NCBI GenBank assembly: GCA_903873045.1
Contig: CAIQND010000792.1
Location: 1-6,661, forward strand
Direction: 5' to 3'
Length of the DNA: 6,661 bases
Source: an uncultured Methylococcaceae bacterium
GTDB taxonomy: Bacteria; Pseudomonadota; Gammaproteobacteria; Methylococcales; Methylomonadaceae
Under the pieces are notes generated by a model. It ran no database searches. It was not told the origin of the DNA and was given only the letters and a program-made list of their open reading frames with translations. The first letter of the stretch is position 1. Each line of letters opens with the position of its first letter. The position numbers were made by a program, and so were the translations under genes. This document shows, piece by piece, positions 1 through 5,810 of the stretch.

Positions 1-865
1 CTGTCACCTTAGCTATTATCTCAATTGTGGTGCCTTCTTTTGCTAATTTGATGGCTATATTTTTTGTTGTTTGCTCTATACCCATTTCGATGCCTTTTTC
101 CATGCCTATAACTTCACCTTCACTATAACCATCTCCAAAAGAGGACTCAAATATACTGGCTTGGTAATGCAAATCATCTTGGTAATGTTCATAAGCTTTT
201 TGTTCGTCTTCAGGCAACTTCATAATGCTAAACTTTTCTTCTGCTTCTTTTAAGCCTTTGGCGGTGAAGCTTGCTTTAATTTCTTCATTTTTTAAGAAGT
301 AAATCCATTCATCCAGCGTGTCTTTGGCGATGTCGTTAAAGCGGTTTATTTTGATCAGGTAATATTCAGGGTAAAGAGATTCCACGCTGTCTTTTTTAAA
401 CAGTTGTTTTTGTTTGGCGTTGAGTTCCAGCAAATCATGATTATGAAGGCCAACAAAGCGGGTAGTGCCTTTGTAGATATAATCAGTGCCACTGCCCAGA
501 TCAAAATAGAGGATGTTGATTGAAATAACTTTGGTGATGCCTGAGTAGGACTTATTTTCTTCCAGGTGCTCTATGGCTGTTTTAGAAACCCCATAAAATA
601 TGCGCTGCAAATAGTCATATTCCCGATCATATTGTATTTCGATGATGATTATTTCTTGTTTGCTGTTACGTACTTTTAGATCAACCCGGTTAAATTTGTC
701 GAGCTTATAGTCCTTATTGCTTTCACTTTCCAGTACATCCAATATCGTGATATCTTCTTTAAGTAGTTCACTTAAAAAGCCTTCGAGGATGCCAAAGTTG
801 GCTTTACTGCGCAACAGCCGTTTTATGGCCCAGTCGAAGGTGATTAGTTTTCTTTTTTTAGTCAT
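1..865 (-). CDS. Rpn-family PD-(D/E)XK nuclease/putative transposase, 3' end cut by the window edge
   Basis: The frame stays open from ATG 865-863 to the left edge (288 codons), so no stop is visible. Rpn proteins (COG5464/PDDEXK_2) are DNA endonucleases linked to RecA-independent recombination and, in E. coli, to phage defence. The N-terminus (KLITFDWAMKRLL, then GILEGFLSELL) is typical of the family. The catalytic core is visible as D62 in RVDLKV and E76-x-Q78 in IIIIEIQYD, the ExQ form usual for this family. The C-terminal part (about 250-288) has the charged GxxxGxEKG pattern followed by AIKLAKEGTTIEIIAKVT, which in relatives lies just before the end, so probably few residues are missing. 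No transposon ends or partner genes are seen. The start fits the family N-terminus; only a weak AGAG lies upstream. The family is clear, the biological role is not. Confidence 0.88.
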   Translation of the reverse strand, partial: MTKKRKLITFDWAIKRLLRSKANFGILEGFLSELLKEDITILDVLESESNKDYKLDKFNRVDLKVRNSKQEIIIIEIQYDREYDYLQRIFYGVSKTAIEHLEENKSYSGITKVISINILYFDLGSGTDYIYKGTTRFVGLHNHDLLELNAKQKQLFKKDSVESLYPEYYLIKINRFNDIAKDTLDEWIYFLKNEEIKASFTAKGLKEAEEKFSIMKLPEDEQKAYEHYQDDLHYQASIFESSFGDGYSEGEVIGMEKGIEMGIEQTTKNIAIKLAKEGTTIEIIAKVT

Positions 866-930
866 TTTTAAGCTCTGTTATTCGTACAAAATCAAAAGCC
901 AAACAGGAGGACTATGCTTTTTATACCGCG

Positions 931-936
931 ATTATA
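931..936 (-). promoter_or_regulatory. Possible -10 box for the Rpn-family gene
   Basis: The minus strand reads TATAAT here, a perfect -10 hexamer, about 66 nt upstream of the Rpn start codon. No good -35 box lies at 16-18 nt spacing, so the call rests on the -10 alone in an AT-rich stretch and is weak. Confidence 0.25.
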
Positions 937-1006
937 ACACTGAAAAGACAAATTTATTAATAGGCTGGAGTGGAAAAGCGTTGTCCGCCTTTGGCTATGC
1001 TAAAAA

Positions 1007-1174
1007 TTGCAAATCAATTGCTTTTGCGTAATATCAGCGCTTTTATCTCCAGCACTAGGTCAGGCCGCCTCAGAAACCGGATCAATAGCAGCGAGCAAGG
1101 CAGCGGATAGAGAAAAAGCCGCTGAGGAAAAAAAGGCTGCTGAAGCACAAAAAGAAAAGGCAGACGTTAAGTAA
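1007..1174 (+). CDS. Small Ala/Lys/Glu-rich protein with signal-peptide-like N-terminus, possibly frameshifted
   Basis: This frame encodes about 55 residues from a TTG. It has a hydrophobic stretch ending VISALLSPALGQA, then ASETGSIAASKAADREKA and a strongly charged A/E/K-rich tail ending KEKADVK. This looks like a signal peptide with an AxA-like cleavage site followed by a short helical, highly charged mature peptide. In this frame the N-terminus lacks positive charges. The neighbouring frame supplies ATG 997 and MLKIANQLLLR, a better n-region, so a 1-nt shift near 1030-1040 could have split one gene. No clear ribosome binding site is seen for either start. A perfect hairpin follows 32 nt after the stop. 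I do not recognise a family. It could be a real small exported protein, a decayed one, or chance. Confidence 0.33.
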   Translation: MQINCFCVISALLSPALGQAASETGSIAASKAADREKAAEEKKAAEAQKEKADVK

Positions 1175-1206
1175 TTAGCCTGCAAAAGAAAAGTAAAAAT
1201 AGTGTC

Positions 1207-1228
1207 AAGTCTGGAATTATCCAGACTT
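1207..1228 (+). terminator. Perfect 9-bp hairpin downstream of the small Ala/Lys/Glu-rich ORF
   Basis: The arms AAGTCTGGA (1207-1215) and TCCAGACTT (1220-1228) pair perfectly around a 4-nt loop, ATTA. The position just after the small ORF suits a transcription end. The following sequence (AATTTGAAGTG) is only a poor T-tract, so it may be a 3' stabilising hairpin rather than an intrinsic terminator. Confidence 0.4.
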
Positions 1229-1244
1229 AATTTGAAGTGTTTCT

Positions 1245-1414
1245 GCTGTTTCCCAAGCTCCAGCTTGGTAAACCAGTCTTGGAAGCTTCAGCTCCCCGAG
1301 ACTGTCATTACGAGAAAATGTAGACAAAGATCCTGCAAGATCTAATAACTGCCTTCAGGCATGGGGACTCGAATGTGATAAAGATAAACAGGAAGCTGGA
1401 GCTTGGGAACCAGC
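1245..1414. repeat. MITE/REP-like element with near-perfect 22-bp inverted terminal repeats
   Basis: The left arm (1245-1266, containing TTCCCAAGCTCCAGCTT) is the reverse complement of the right arm (1393-1414) at 21 of 22 positions, 17 of them in one unbroken run (1250-1266 with 1393-1409). The 170-bp interior has no coding potential. The left end is also self-complementary (CCAAGCT-CC-AGCTTGG, 1253-1268). It is followed by an imperfect hairpin at 1274-1304 built on CAGTCT and AGACTG. This architecture fits a non-autonomous mobile element or a REP/BIME-type repeat. No target-site duplication is evident, and no second copy lies in the window. The element sits about 35 bp beyond the stop codon of the minus-strand gene ending at 1450, so it might act on that transcript's 3' end. 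Confidence 0.6.
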
Positions 1415-1449
1415 GAAAAATGGCCAAGTTATTTCATGCACGATCCTAA

Positions 1450-1881
1450 TTAATCACTACAAAAGCATATCTTTGATTCAAGGCTCTTGTTATTGAAATA
1501 AACTGATTCATAATCTATCATCATAAAGATACAAGGGTTGTAAGGCAAAATTTTGATCACCACACTATCGCCTGTGCGTATTTTATTATATCGGCAAAAT
1601 AGGGTTCCATTCCATTCGACTTTTCCTACCCAATTACTGCCCATATAAATGAAGTGAAACCTCGCGATCGGCCAACTATCATCTGGTCCACCTAATCTCG
1701 AAGTAGAAGTAATTACTGCTATTACAGTAACTCCCTCACGGTCAAGTTCTATGTTAATTGCATTATTCCACTTTTTGAAATCAAAAATATTCTTCTTCGC
1801 TTTGTACTGATTGTACTGATGGAGCATCCACAATATAGAGCATAAATAGAACCCATAAAATAATCCTTCCATAAAATTCAT
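1450..1881 (-). CDS. Membrane-anchored hypothetical protein, 143 aa
   Basis: The protein starts with one hydrophobic segment (about residues 4-21, GLFYGFYLCSILWML) followed by KAKK, which suggests a single N-terminal membrane anchor with a basic cytosolic flank. The rest is a mainly beta domain: a VTVIAVITSTSRLGG strand pair, a RFHFIYMGSNWVGKVEW hairpin, then RTGDSVVIKILPYNPCIFMMI. The order 'VTV.AVI... F.Y.... GD.V.I...P.NP' weakly resembles the DUF3592 fold, but not closely enough to assign it. The ATG at 1881 is preferred over the one three codons later because GAGG lies 12 nt before it. It stands alone, convergent with nothing obvious, and has no clear promoter. Function unknown. Confidence 0.6.
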   Translation of the reverse strand: MNFMEGLFYGFYLCSILWMLHQYNQYKAKKNIFDFKKWNNAINIELDREGVTVIAVITSTSRLGGPDDSWPIARFHFIYMGSNWVGKVEWNGTLFCRYNKIRTGDSVVIKILPYNPCIFMMIDYESVYFNNKSLESKICFCSD

Positions 1882-2356
1882 AAATATGATCTGCCTCTAA
1901 AATTAAATCAAATGGTTATGAGATATTTTTAAAATTTGAGGATATGCACTGTAACCATTTTTTAGCACCTAAAATGCTGTAACAGGGGGAGGTATTTATT
2001 AATTCGTAGATAAAACAATCGGTTAGTGATATTACAAAAACGAAAAAGTGGTTATTATTTTAGAATCTGCCAAGTGATTAATAGGTTATATCATATTGTT
2101 TTTTAACAATTTTATTGATCACGCCAAAATCAGAAGAGCCGAAAATTATTGGCGGCAACGATGTTGGGTACGAAAAAATAGTTTAATAGAGCGATATTCA
2201 TGACAGATTGATGGCCAATTATGCAATACTTAAATAGTAAGAGGGTTAATTGATTATTGAAGCTGGTATCGCTTGTCCCGTGTCAAAGGAAGATGATAGC
2301 ATCAACTGAAGAAATATTTTTTTAAACGCCTTCTTTCAGGCAACCTATAAGATCCG
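1882..2356. other. Gene-poor AT-rich spacer
   Basis: I see no credible gene on either strand here; the ATG-started frames I followed on the plus strand end within a dozen codons. The part next to 1881 should hold the promoter of the minus-strand membrane-protein gene, but no box stands out. One copy of GCTTGTCCCGT (2271-2281) matches a sequence at 5808-5818. Confidence 0.5.
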
Positions 2357-2479
2357 ATGATTGAAGATAACAAAAATACTGTGGAAGACGTGACAGCAAG
2401 TGATGTTTCACGCATTGAAAATCAAGCAGAAGCTAAATCAGCAGGTAAAAGACTGACGGGCAGTAAGTTACATAAGTAA
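2357..2479 (+). CDS. Possible 40-residue charged small protein
   Basis: ATG 2357 opens a 40-codon frame with a polar, charged product (MIEDNKNTVEDVTASDVSRI at the N-terminus, ending RLTGSKLHK). It has no membrane segment, no cysteine and a basic C-terminus after an acidic N-terminus. There is no strong Shine-Dalgarno sequence, only weak purines upstream, and an in-frame TAA lies three codons before the ATG. A 16-bp inverted repeat pair begins 6 nt after the stop. I recognise no family. The clean stop, the soluble composition and the nearby hairpin are mild support; the length is within what chance can give. Confidence 0.25.
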   Translation: MIEDNKNTVEDVTASDVSRIENQAEAKSAGKRLTGSKLHK

Positions 2480-2484
2480 TCGTT

Positions 2485-2578
2485 CAAAAGTCTTTTAACA
2501 TTTCTTAACATGACAAAGTGCTTGCCGCAAGCAGACTATATGAAGTTGACGGTATTTTATTTTGTTAAAAGACTTTTG
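2485..2578. repeat. 94-bp segment bounded by perfect 16-bp inverted repeats
   Basis: CAAAAGTCTTTTAACA (2485-2500) is the exact reverse complement of 2563-2578. The 62-nt interior carries a small palindrome, TGCTTGC-C-GCAAGCA, near its middle. This could be a miniature inverted-repeat element or a large hairpin beyond the 40-codon ORF. Flanks show no evident target duplication, and no coding frame crosses the whole segment. Confidence 0.5.
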
Positions 2579-2735
2579 CTCACCTACTTATCACTGATTT
2601 AGCCAATAAAGCTCACGATACGGAGAAGAAGCTGGTTTATCAATCTCATAAAATACCTTATAAAATAAAAATATTAGCTTCAAATGGATTGGACTTAGCT
2701 AAACATCCTAGCCGCTATGTTCAATTGCAAAAATA

Positions 2736-2782
2736 CAGGGTCAGGTCTTTTAATAATGAAAGGCCTGACCCTGAACTTTTTT
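2736..2782. terminator. Strong intrinsic terminator, probably bidirectional
   Basis: A 15-bp stem (arms 2736-2750 and 2759-2773, one G-U pair) built on CAGGGTCAGG/CCTGACCCTG closes an 8-nt loop. It is followed on the plus strand by six T (2777-2782). On the minus strand the stem is followed by TATTTTTGC, so it could also stop transcripts coming from the partner-switching cassette, whose last stop codon is at 2908-2910, about 130 nt earlier. No better terminator is seen between 2784 and 2907. Confidence 0.6.
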
Positions 2783-2907
2783 GACCCTAAAATTTTTAGC
2801 TTACCAGCGGATGTGAATTAGCAGCCAAGACGGGAAAAAGCAGGAGTGCCTATTCACACTGCCCCGGCTTAAGTTGATAGCTGAATTGCGTTAACACTGA
2901 AAATTTT

Positions 2908-3261
2908 TTAGATGGATTCTTCTTGATTCATTGCGGCAAGTGCCGACTCTAAATTGTCAACGATAGGGATTATGTTATCTACGCCTGTCATTAACAAAAT
3001 TTTTTTAACTTGGCTGTCAGGGTTTAGTATAGCTATTTTACCGCCACGATTATGAATTGCCTTGGTACTAAGAAGAAGGGTGCGTATACCGATAGAAGCA
3101 ATAAAATTTACCTCGGAAAGATCGACAATAAAGAGCTTGCGCGGCGCGCCTGTCATTCCGGAGAATTTGATATCTATTTCTGCATTTCCGGGAATATCCA
3201 TCCGACCTTTTAAAGTGATTTTGTAGATGTCTCCATCTAATAGTTCGCAATTTATTTCCAT
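2908..3261 (-). CDS. STAS-domain anti-anti-sigma factor-like protein (RsbV/SpoIIAA family)
   Basis: This is a single STAS domain of 117 residues, the usual length. In partner switching the unphosphorylated STAS protein binds the anti-sigma kinase and frees its target. Visible marks are the N-terminal strand pair (DIYKITLKGRMDI), the LFIVDLSEVNFIASIGIRTL strand-turn-helix, GGKIAILNPDSQVKKILLMTG, and a C-terminal helix. Ser56 in ASIG takes the place of the phosphorylated serine of SpoIIAA (DSSG); the preceding Asp is Ala here, a variant seen in many STAS antagonists. I chose ATG 3261-3259 because GGAG lies 6 nt before it; a TTG four codons upstream lacks such a site. It follows the switch kinase by 114 nt and may also have its own promoter. 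Confidence 0.88.
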   Translation of the reverse strand: MEINCELLDGDIYKITLKGRMDIPGNAEIDIKFSGMTGAPRKLFIVDLSEVNFIASIGIRTLLLSTKAIHNRGGKIAILNPDSQVKKILLMTGVDNIIPIVDNLESALAAMNQEESI

Positions 3262-3281
3262 TGTGTACTCCAAAGTTATTA

Positions 3282-3287
3282 ATTATA
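3282..3287 (-). promoter_or_regulatory. Possible -10 box for the STAS gene
   Basis: The minus strand reads TATAAT 20 nt upstream of the STAS start codon, placing a start of transcription about 14 nt before the ATG, next to the GGAG site. No recognisable -35 box lies at normal spacing, so this may be a weak or activator-dependent promoter, or chance. If real, it would let the antagonist be made apart from the kinase and phosphatase. Confidence 0.3.
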
Positions 3288-3375
3288 GCGACTTTTGTTA
3301 ATTAAGCTACATAGGCTTGCCTGCTAATCAATGCCAGTTCTTAGGCCTTATACCTTTTTATGTCGCTTAATCAGA

Positions 3376-3879
3376 TCAGACCCCTATACTGCAATTCAAA
3401 AGTGGTGAATTCTCACTTTGAACCGAGGTGGAAGCTGTCTGACATAGATAAAAGCAGAGGGTGACGATGTTTTCACCATTGAGTCGACAATAGTTGCATT
3501 CATTCGCTAAACTACGCATCAGTTGAATTCCCATGCCACCGATTTGGATATCGCCAATTTTATCGTAAGACTCAGGTAGAACGGCTTTAAAAGGGTCGAA
3601 AGGGTTGCCGTCATCCTGAATCGTCAAACATAATTCTTGGTCTTTCTTAAGTTTAAGGCGTATTTTAATTTGATGCTGCTTATGATCTTCGTAGGCATAA
3701 AGAATAATATTAGCAACCGCTTCATTCGCACAAAGCTCTAAGTCTTTAGCGACCGATTCGGGCATCGCTAAATTTTCACAGGTTTTGTGCAACCATGCGC
3801 TCATAAACCTTAGCTCCATAATATCATTAAAAATTTGTAGCTCAAAACTGTTGATAGGTTGCACTTTTACATTACCCAA
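3376..3879 (-). CDS. RsbW/SpoIIAB-like anti-sigma serine kinase (HATPase_c_2)
   Basis: This 167-residue protein is one GHKL-type ATPase domain with a short extra C-terminal tail (about 148-167). It is expected to phosphorylate the STAS protein and, when free, to bind and inhibit an output factor. The N-box is LELCANEAVANIILYAY, with E53 and N57 as the likely catalytic and Mg-binding residues. The G1 box is IQDDGNPFDP (D89/D90, G91) and the G2 glycines are in GGMGIQLMRSL. The frame has TGA directly before TTG 3879-3877, so the start must be that TTG, GTG at codon 6, or a later ATG. None has a good Shine-Dalgarno sequence, so the first few residues are uncertain. It lies 60 nt after the phosphatase gene, in the same direction. 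Its target is not in the window. Confidence 0.87.
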   Translation of the reverse strand: MGNVKVQPINSFELQIFNDIMELRFMSAWLHKTCENLAMPESVAKDLELCANEAVANIILYAYEDHKQHQIKIRLKLKKDQELCLTIQDDGNPFDPFKAVLPESYDKIGDIQIGGMGIQLMRSLANECNYCRLNGENIVTLCFYLCQTASTSVQSENSPLLNCSIGV

Positions 3880-3939
3880 TCAAAATTAAAATAGCATTCA
3901 TTTTAACGGATAAATATGACAAGTTTATGACAAAATTCA

Positions 3940-5349
3940 TCAGCTATCAGAATTGTTGGCACCAAGATAATGCAGAGCCAACATTGTGATATCATCAGAC
4001 TGGTCAACATCGTTGACAAATGCGACGATTTCTGATTTGACGAGTTCAATGATTTTCTGTGCATCAACTTTGTCAGAAGCATCCAACAGATCTTGTAGCC
4101 TTTGATCAGAAAATAATTCCTTCCGTTCATTTTCAGCTTCGGTAACGCCATCGGTATAAAGAAAAATACTATCCCCCGATTTTAATTGTAAATTGAAAGA
4201 GCTATATTTTGCGTCATTTATATAGCCAAGGACGATAGATTTCGGCACCGGTATGAAATCAAAACAGCCCGTCATCGCATTGCTCAGCGGCGGATTATGT
4301 CCCGCATTAGAATAAACAAATTCACCTGTTTGGAAATTAAAAATGCCACAGAATACGGTGATAAACATACCAAGACTATTATTATTGCAAAGCAGGTTAT
4401 TCAACTCGAACAAAATCTGGTCTGGCTGCAATTCGTCGCGAAGCGCTATCAGACGTAGGTCAGCCATACAATGCACCATGTGCAGTGCCGCTGATATGCC
4501 TTTGCCCGATACGTCGCCGATAACGATAAATACTTTATCCTCATCAATAAGAAACGCATCATAAAAATCCCCTCCAATCAGCTTTGCAGGGGTCATAGAA
4601 GCGAACACGTTAAATTCTTTATGTTGCGGAAAAAGCGGAAAGGCTGAGGGTAACATACTTGCCTGAACATGACCTGCCGTAGCAAGCTCATGTTGCAGAT
4701 GTTCAAGCATCTTTGCCTCACACTCTCTAAGTTGCTTCACTTCATCCTCGGTGCGTTTATAATCAGTCATATCCCTGACAATTCCGACAAACATCAAATG
4801 ATCATCAATACACATTTTGCTGGTGATCAGATCCATTGGGAAAATTTCACCGTTAGCACGCATACCCAGAACTTCTCGCCTGCTTTTACCGAGAATTTTG
4901 GGGATTTTAGTAATCAAATAATTCTGGACATAACCATCGTGTTCGCTGGCATAGGGCTCTGGCATCAAGATATTGACGTTGCGGCCAATGAGTTTCTTGG
5001 AGCTATAGCCGAACATTTTTTCAGCGGCCGGGTTAACGGTTTCGATAATACAGTGTTCATCTATCATGATAACAGCATCAAACAGGTGCGTGATAATGCC
5101 TGTGACCTTGCATTCTGCTTTCTGTGCGTCTTTCACCAGATTGTCAGCTAACTTACGAATCAAAAATGCAATTAATGTAGCAAATGTGGCTGTTACCATG
5201 ACGGTAATGGTGTGTGATTCCCATAACGTCAATTTTCCACCAAAATATAGCTCCTTTAAAAGTTCATAGGCCGCCATAATGAATGCCATACAAAAAAATA
5301 TGCCGCTCAATTGAACTGTAGGTGATAATTTGTAGAAGAAATTTTTCAT
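3940..5349 (-). CDS. Membrane-anchored PAS and PP2C (RsbU/SpoIIE-type) serine phosphatase
   Basis: This is the signal input of the partner-switching module: it should dephosphorylate the STAS protein. The 469 residues hold two membrane segments (about 13-33 and 47-65), a PAS domain (about 85-197), a short coiled coil (about 198-225) and a PP2C/SpoIIE phosphatase domain (about 222-462). The metal-binding motifs are complete: GGDFYD (D261), GDVSGKG (D279), YTDGVTEAEN (D400) and DDIT (D452/D453), with AGHNPP at 349-354, so the enzyme looks active. The PAS domain is of the FixL kind (GRNVNILMPEPY, SEHDGY, FPMDL, FVGIVRDMTD). H137 aligns with the haem-ligating His200 of Bradyrhizobium FixL and R157 with Arg220, while Arg206 is replaced by N143. 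Haem binding is an inference, since many non-haem PAS domains share this motif. The start ATG has no clear Shine-Dalgarno site but gives a normal N-terminus. Confidence 0.92.
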   Translation of the reverse strand: MKNFFYKLSPTVQLSGIFFCMAFIMAAYELLKELYFGGKLTLWESHTITVMVTATFATLIAFLIRKLADNLVKDAQKAECKVTGIITHLFDAVIMIDEHCIIETVNPAAEKMFGYSSKKLIGRNVNILMPEPYASEHDGYVQNYLITKIPKILGKSRREVLGMRANGEIFPMDLITSKMCIDDHLMFVGIVRDMTDYKRTEDEVKQLRECEAKMLEHLQHELATAGHVQASMLPSAFPLFPQHKEFNVFASMTPAKLIGGDFYDAFLIDEDKVFIVIGDVSGKGISAALHMVHCMADLRLIALRDELQPDQILFELNNLLCNNNSLGMFITVFCGIFNFQTGEFVYSNAGHNPPLSNAMTGCFDFIPVPKSIVLGYINDAKYSSFNLQLKSGDSIFLYTDGVTEAENERKELFSDQRLQDLLDASDKVDAQKIIELVKSEIVAFVNDVDQSDDITMLALHYLGANNSDS

Positions 5350-5440
5350 GTGTAAGATTTGGAAAAGCAGTCACTAAATACTGTCATCTGAAGCACCGTC
5401 ATTTTTAATTATCAACCTAATAACCCTCGGTTCGCTCATT

Positions 5441-5468
5441 TTTATAACAATATGATTATTAATGACAA
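5441..5468 (-). promoter_or_regulatory. Sigma70-like promoter for the partner-switching cassette
   Basis: On the minus strand TTGTCA (5468-5463) and TATAAA (5446-5441), each one base from consensus, are 16 nt apart. Transcription would start near 5434 and leave an 85-nt leader before the phosphatase start codon. It is the best promoter candidate I found upstream of the cassette; no activator site is evident. Confidence 0.45.
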
Positions 5469-5566
5469 TACTTCGGGCAGTTTTAAGTTATTGAAATGAT
5501 ATGTTATTTGACGAATCACCTCAAAAAGCCGATATTTGCACTAATAAATAACTCGTTAATTTTAAA

Positions 5567-5776
5567 TTAGTTAGTGTTTAATGCAGCTTTGCATTTTGCA
5601 TAAGTTTGATTTAATTCTCCACACGCTTTGTTATTCGTGATGTACAAGTTATCAAAACTGTCCGAAGTATTGTAATGATTATTTTGGTCTGGTTTGCTAA
5701 AAAACAACACATCACTCCATTGTAACCAAATGAATCTATTGAAATTTAAAAAAATTAGCGAATCGAGAGTTATCAT
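5567..5776 (-). CDS. Weakly supported hypothetical ORF, 69 codons
   Basis: The frame encodes a polar, Asn-rich product with a hydrophobic, aromatic N-terminal third (LIFLNFNRFIWLQW) and two cysteines near the C-terminus (KACGELNQTYAKCKAAL). No ribosome binding site precedes the ATG; instead a perfect 8-bp palindrome (5781-5800) sits 4 nt upstream. I recognise no family, and in this AT-rich intergenic stretch a chance frame or a decayed gene is as likely as a real gene. If transcribed it would run toward the partner-switching cassette promoter. Confidence 0.2.
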   Translation of the reverse strand: MITLDSLIFLNFNRFIWLQWSDVLFFSKPDQNNHYNTSDSFDNLYITNNKACGELNQTYAKCKAALNTN

Positions 5777-5780
5777 TAAG

Positions 5781-5800
5781 TTAACCGTATTGACGGTTAA
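5781..5800. promoter_or_regulatory. Perfect 8-bp inverted repeat, operator- or hairpin-like
   Basis: TTAACCGT (5781-5788) and ACGGTTAA (5793-5800) flank a 4-nt centre, ATTG. It lacks a proper T-tract on either side, so a protein-binding dyad or a short RNA hairpin is more likely than a terminator. It sits directly upstream of the weak 69-codon ORF. Confidence 0.4.
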
Positions 5801-5810
5801 GCCTTTTGCT

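Noticed and set aside
71..253. 60-codon plus-strand ORF
   Set aside because: It lies wholly antisense to the clear Rpn-family gene and encodes no recognisable protein.
914..937. AGGAGG followed by ATG on the plus strand
   Set aside because: The spacing is only 3 nt and the frame stops after seven codons; it faces the promoter region of the Rpn gene.
717..1031. 104-codon plus-strand ORF
   Set aside because: About half is antisense to the Rpn-family gene; the rest reads through promoter-like AT-rich DNA, and the product has no coherent domain.
2485..2578. Integron attC site
   Set aside because: The outer TTTTAAC/GTTAAAA boxes fit only loosely and I could not find paired inner boxes with the expected spacing; no integrase is present.
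2569..2784. 71-codon open frame ending in the terminator
   Set aside because: It has no ATG, begins directly after a stop and runs through the terminator stem. It could be an old gene fragment, but nothing in the product is recognisable.
4669..5151. 160-codon plus-strand ORF
   Set aside because: It is a shadow of the PAS-phosphatase gene, whose motifs on the minus strand are unmistakable.
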